From assembly GCA_947626395.1 (NCBI GenBank), contig CANQRU010000031.1:1-43921 (forward strand): a DNA stretch of 43,921 nucleotides, read 5' to 3'. Below are positions 42,696 to 43,921 of the stretch, one piece after another (position 1 is the first letter of the stretch; every line of letters starts with the position of its first letter). The DNA comes from an uncultured Lachnospiraceae bacterium. GTDB taxonomy: Bacteria; Bacillota; Clostridia; Lachnospirales; Lachnospiraceae. A program made the translations under genes and the position numbers. Under the pieces are notes generated by a model. That model was not told the DNA's origin. It ran no database searches and was given only the letters and a program-made list of their open reading frames with translations.

Positions 42696-43131
42696 AAATG
42701 GTTCCTCCTTTTCATGTCCTTTTGTATAAGATACGAATGGACGGGCGGTTTTTATGGAACTGATTTTCTAATTTTATTTTAGCGGAAATGATACCGGTGT
42801 GTCGGACTTTTTTCTTAATGCTTTTCTAAAAAATACGAATGACAACACCGCATAAAGCATGACAACAACATCAGCGGTGCGGCGGTAATCAGAAATCCAA
42901 AATATAAGACCAAACGCCCGTTTTCGGCGGCTGGAATGTGTCAGCCGTATCGGAGACGGGTGCTTTATTTTGACAGGCTTGTGTGGGATCATTTGTTCCT
43001 GTAATCGCACTGGAAATTAACTGCTATGCTACGATTCACGTTATCGCTGTATGATAAATCGCCGGAGCGTTTTCTATTCGATATGGACGGAGATTTAGGA
43101 GAAAAATTCGATTAACCGTCTTAACAGGCAG
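42696..43131. other. AT-rich intergenic region, no supported gene
   Basis: About 440 bp, clearly more AT-rich than the preceding genes. A 78-codon minus-strand frame (42774-43010) lacks a ribosome site and any recognisable motif, so I do not call it. The change in composition marks the start of a segment that may have been acquired. Confidence 0.5.
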
Positions 43132-43160
43132 TAGATTTCTTCACATTTGGGTGGTATAAT
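43132..43160 (+). promoter_or_regulatory. Extended -10 promoter of the small lipoprotein gene
   Basis: TGGTATAAT (-10 at 43155-43160, extended by TG at 43152-43153) with a poor -35 (TAGATT, 43132-43137). The transcript would begin inside the 35-bp repeat. Confidence 0.6.
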
Positions 43161-43191
43161 GTTAAATATCGAGTGGGCGACTGTTCGACAA
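43157..43191 (+). repeat. 35-bp repeat, copy 1
   Basis: 32 of 35 bases match 43747-43781; the last 23 bases are identical and start TCGAGTGGGCGACTGT. Located at the transcription start of the lipoprotein gene. Confidence 0.85.
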
Positions 43192-43218
43192 TCGTAAGTT
43201 AAAAAAGGAGATTACCTT

Positions 43219-43707
43219 ATGAAAAAAGTCATAACGTCTTTATTGATTTTAATTCTTTTATTATCTGTCCTGACGGCCTGCGGCGCAAAGAGCGACGAAG
43301 TTGCAAAGGTATTGGGTCTTGACGTATCAAAGGGAGAAGAAATATCAAATTACGATACTCATGGCGGCTCACATGGAGATGGAACAACCTGCATTGCGTA
43401 TCGTTTTGACGATGATACCATTCTGGAAGAAATCAAAAGCTCTTCGGAGTGGAGTGCATTTCCCCTTGATGATACAGTTCAGGCATTGGTTTATGGTTTA
43501 TCCGATGGGACAACGCACGTTGGGCCTATGTTGAATGATAATGAGGGACATCCGATTGTCCCGGAAATCCAGAACGGATATTATTTGCTGATCGATAGGC
43601 AAAATGACGCAACGGCAGATATTTTACATAGGTATTCATTCAACTTTACTTTAGGGCTATATGATACCGATACGAATACATTATATCTCTGCGAACTGGA
43701 TACTTAA
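43219..43707 (+). CDS. Small lipoprotein of unknown function
   Basis: 162 residues. Residues 1-21 are a lipoprotein signal with lipobox LTAC (Cys21), so it is anchored on the outside of the membrane. The mature part is acidic and includes SHGDGTTCIAYRFDDD and a Tyr/Asp-rich C-terminal half (YDTDTNTLYLCELD). It has two further Cys residues and no family I recognise. AAAGGAG eight bases before the ATG. Codon usage is more AT-rich than in the rest of the window. Bracketed by two copies of a 35-bp repeat. Confidence 0.8.
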   Translation: MKKVITSLLILILLLSVLTACGAKSDEVAKVLGLDVSKGEEISNYDTHGGSHGDGTTCIAYRFDDDTILEEIKSSSEWSAFPLDDTVQALVYGLSDGTTHVGPMLNDNEGHPIVPEIQNGYYLLIDRQNDATADILHRYSFNFTLGLYDTDTNTLYLCELDT

Positions 43708-43729
43708 TGCGCCATTTAGGAGGCACAAC

Positions 43730-43837
43730 GTGAAAAGCAACAAGAGTAATGTTTATTGTCGAGTGGGCGACTGTTCGACAAATATGGATTTGAAACGGAG
43801 CTTTTACCATGCTACAGATTGTTTTTTCCGACAGTGA
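43730..43837 (+). CDS. Possible 35-residue small ORF over the second repeat
   Basis: GTG at 43730 has a perfect AGGAGG six bases upstream and opens 35 codons (begins MKSNKSNVYCRVGDCSTNMD). Part of the 35-bp repeat encodes YCRVGDCST. VYCRVG is a phrase I recall at the start of short clostridial ORFs and, loosely, of serine recombinases. It overlaps the next gene's start in another frame. It may be a leader peptide or a remnant. Confidence 0.35.
   Translation: MKSNKSNVYCRVGDCSTNMDLKRSFYHATDCFFRQ
43747..43781 (+). repeat. 35-bp repeat, copy 2
   Basis: Matches 43157-43191 at 32 of 35 positions in the same orientation, 590 bp downstream. Located 28 bp before the next ATG. Confidence 0.85.
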
Positions 43838-43921
43838 GTGTGGGGCATTAAAGTTGGCCACGCATTGTGGGCCATCCAATGGGGACGATGGGCCAATTGC
43901 TTTTATTTTCGGTGATGGGAA
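43809..43921 (+). CDS. DUF1835-type protein, N-terminus (partial, runs off the window)
   Basis: The ATG at 43809, with ACGGAG about ten bases upstream, starts MLQIVFSDSECGALKLATHC, followed by a Gly/Asp-rich turn and IAFIFGDG. This matches the opening of DUF1835 proteins (MLxIVFSDSxxGSLK...), whose function is not established. Only 37 codons are visible. Confidence 0.6.
   Translation, partial: MLQIVFSDSECGALKLATHCGPSNGDDGPIAFIFGDG

Noticed and set aside
42774-43010. 78-codon minus-strand frame
   Set aside because: No ribosome site, no recognisable motif, and the region is AT-rich noncoding in appearance.

Overview
The window (about 44 kb) looks like chromosome from a moderately GC-rich Clostridia member, most likely Lachnospiraceae. 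This is an inference from protein style: AraC-type regulators, heterodimeric ABC exporters, a Cna/SpaA-type adhesin, DUF4349 and M20 peptidases, strong AGGAGG ribosome sites, and TTG/GTG starts. Most of it is ordinary GC-rich core. The last ~1.2 kb and parts of the adhesin region are visibly more AT-rich.

Layout. 1-660: the 3' end of a 23S rRNA gene, a tRNA-Gly(GCC) and a terminator, with no 5S rRNA in between. 701-1318: a secreted protein with choline-binding-like repeats (minus strand). 1649-2163: a consensus promoter, several hairpins and a T-run terminator with no substantial ORF, a candidate untranslated RNA. 2190-9455: a seven-gene operon running DgkA-type kinase, CDP-archaeol-synthase-like cytidylyltransferase, CDP-alcohol phosphatidyltransferase, phosphatidylserine decarboxylase, UbiA-family prenyltransferase, a phosphotransferase of the PEP-synthase/rifampin-phosphotransferase type, and an acetyltransferase-like protein. 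The first five steps read as a lipid pathway; the last two have no assigned place in one. 9478-10620: radical SAM protein (minus). 10834-12389: ECF sigma factor and a membrane protein that is probably its regulator. 12464-13750: a small acidic protein and a NodB-type deacetylase.

14040-18682: an ABC ATPase and an FtsX-type permease with an enormous repeat-built coiled coil. 18848-23499: an AraC regulator divergent from a heterodimeric ABC exporter with one degenerate ATP site. 23675-24244: two divergent ribbon-helix-helix genes whose promoters both carry the same CAGTGAAC element. 24311-31552: a conserved-looking hypothetical protein and a 2193-residue cell-wall adhesin. 31650-35736: CTP synthase (pyrG) and FtsH, divergent. 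35851-39932: an M20 amidohydrolase and a polar amino-acid ABC importer. 40337-42695: an AraC/GyrI-type regulator and a DUF4349 lipoprotein. 43219-43921: a small lipoprotein, a tiny ORF and the start of a DUF1835-type gene.

Structure not explained by genes: a 39-bp palindromic repeat occurs six times at gene ends, including a perfect-period tandem triplet at 18688-18804. A 58-bp hairpin element occurs twice, bracketing the AraC/GyrI gene, with a compensating base change in its stem. A 35-bp element occurs twice, bracketing the final lipoprotein. In-frame low-complexity insertions interrupt three unrelated enzymes (psd, the PEP-utilising enzyme and the radical SAM protein). The best candidates for something undescribed are the lipid operon, the 39-bp repeat family, the RHH/CAGTGAAC switch next to the adhesin, and the RNA at 1684-2163.
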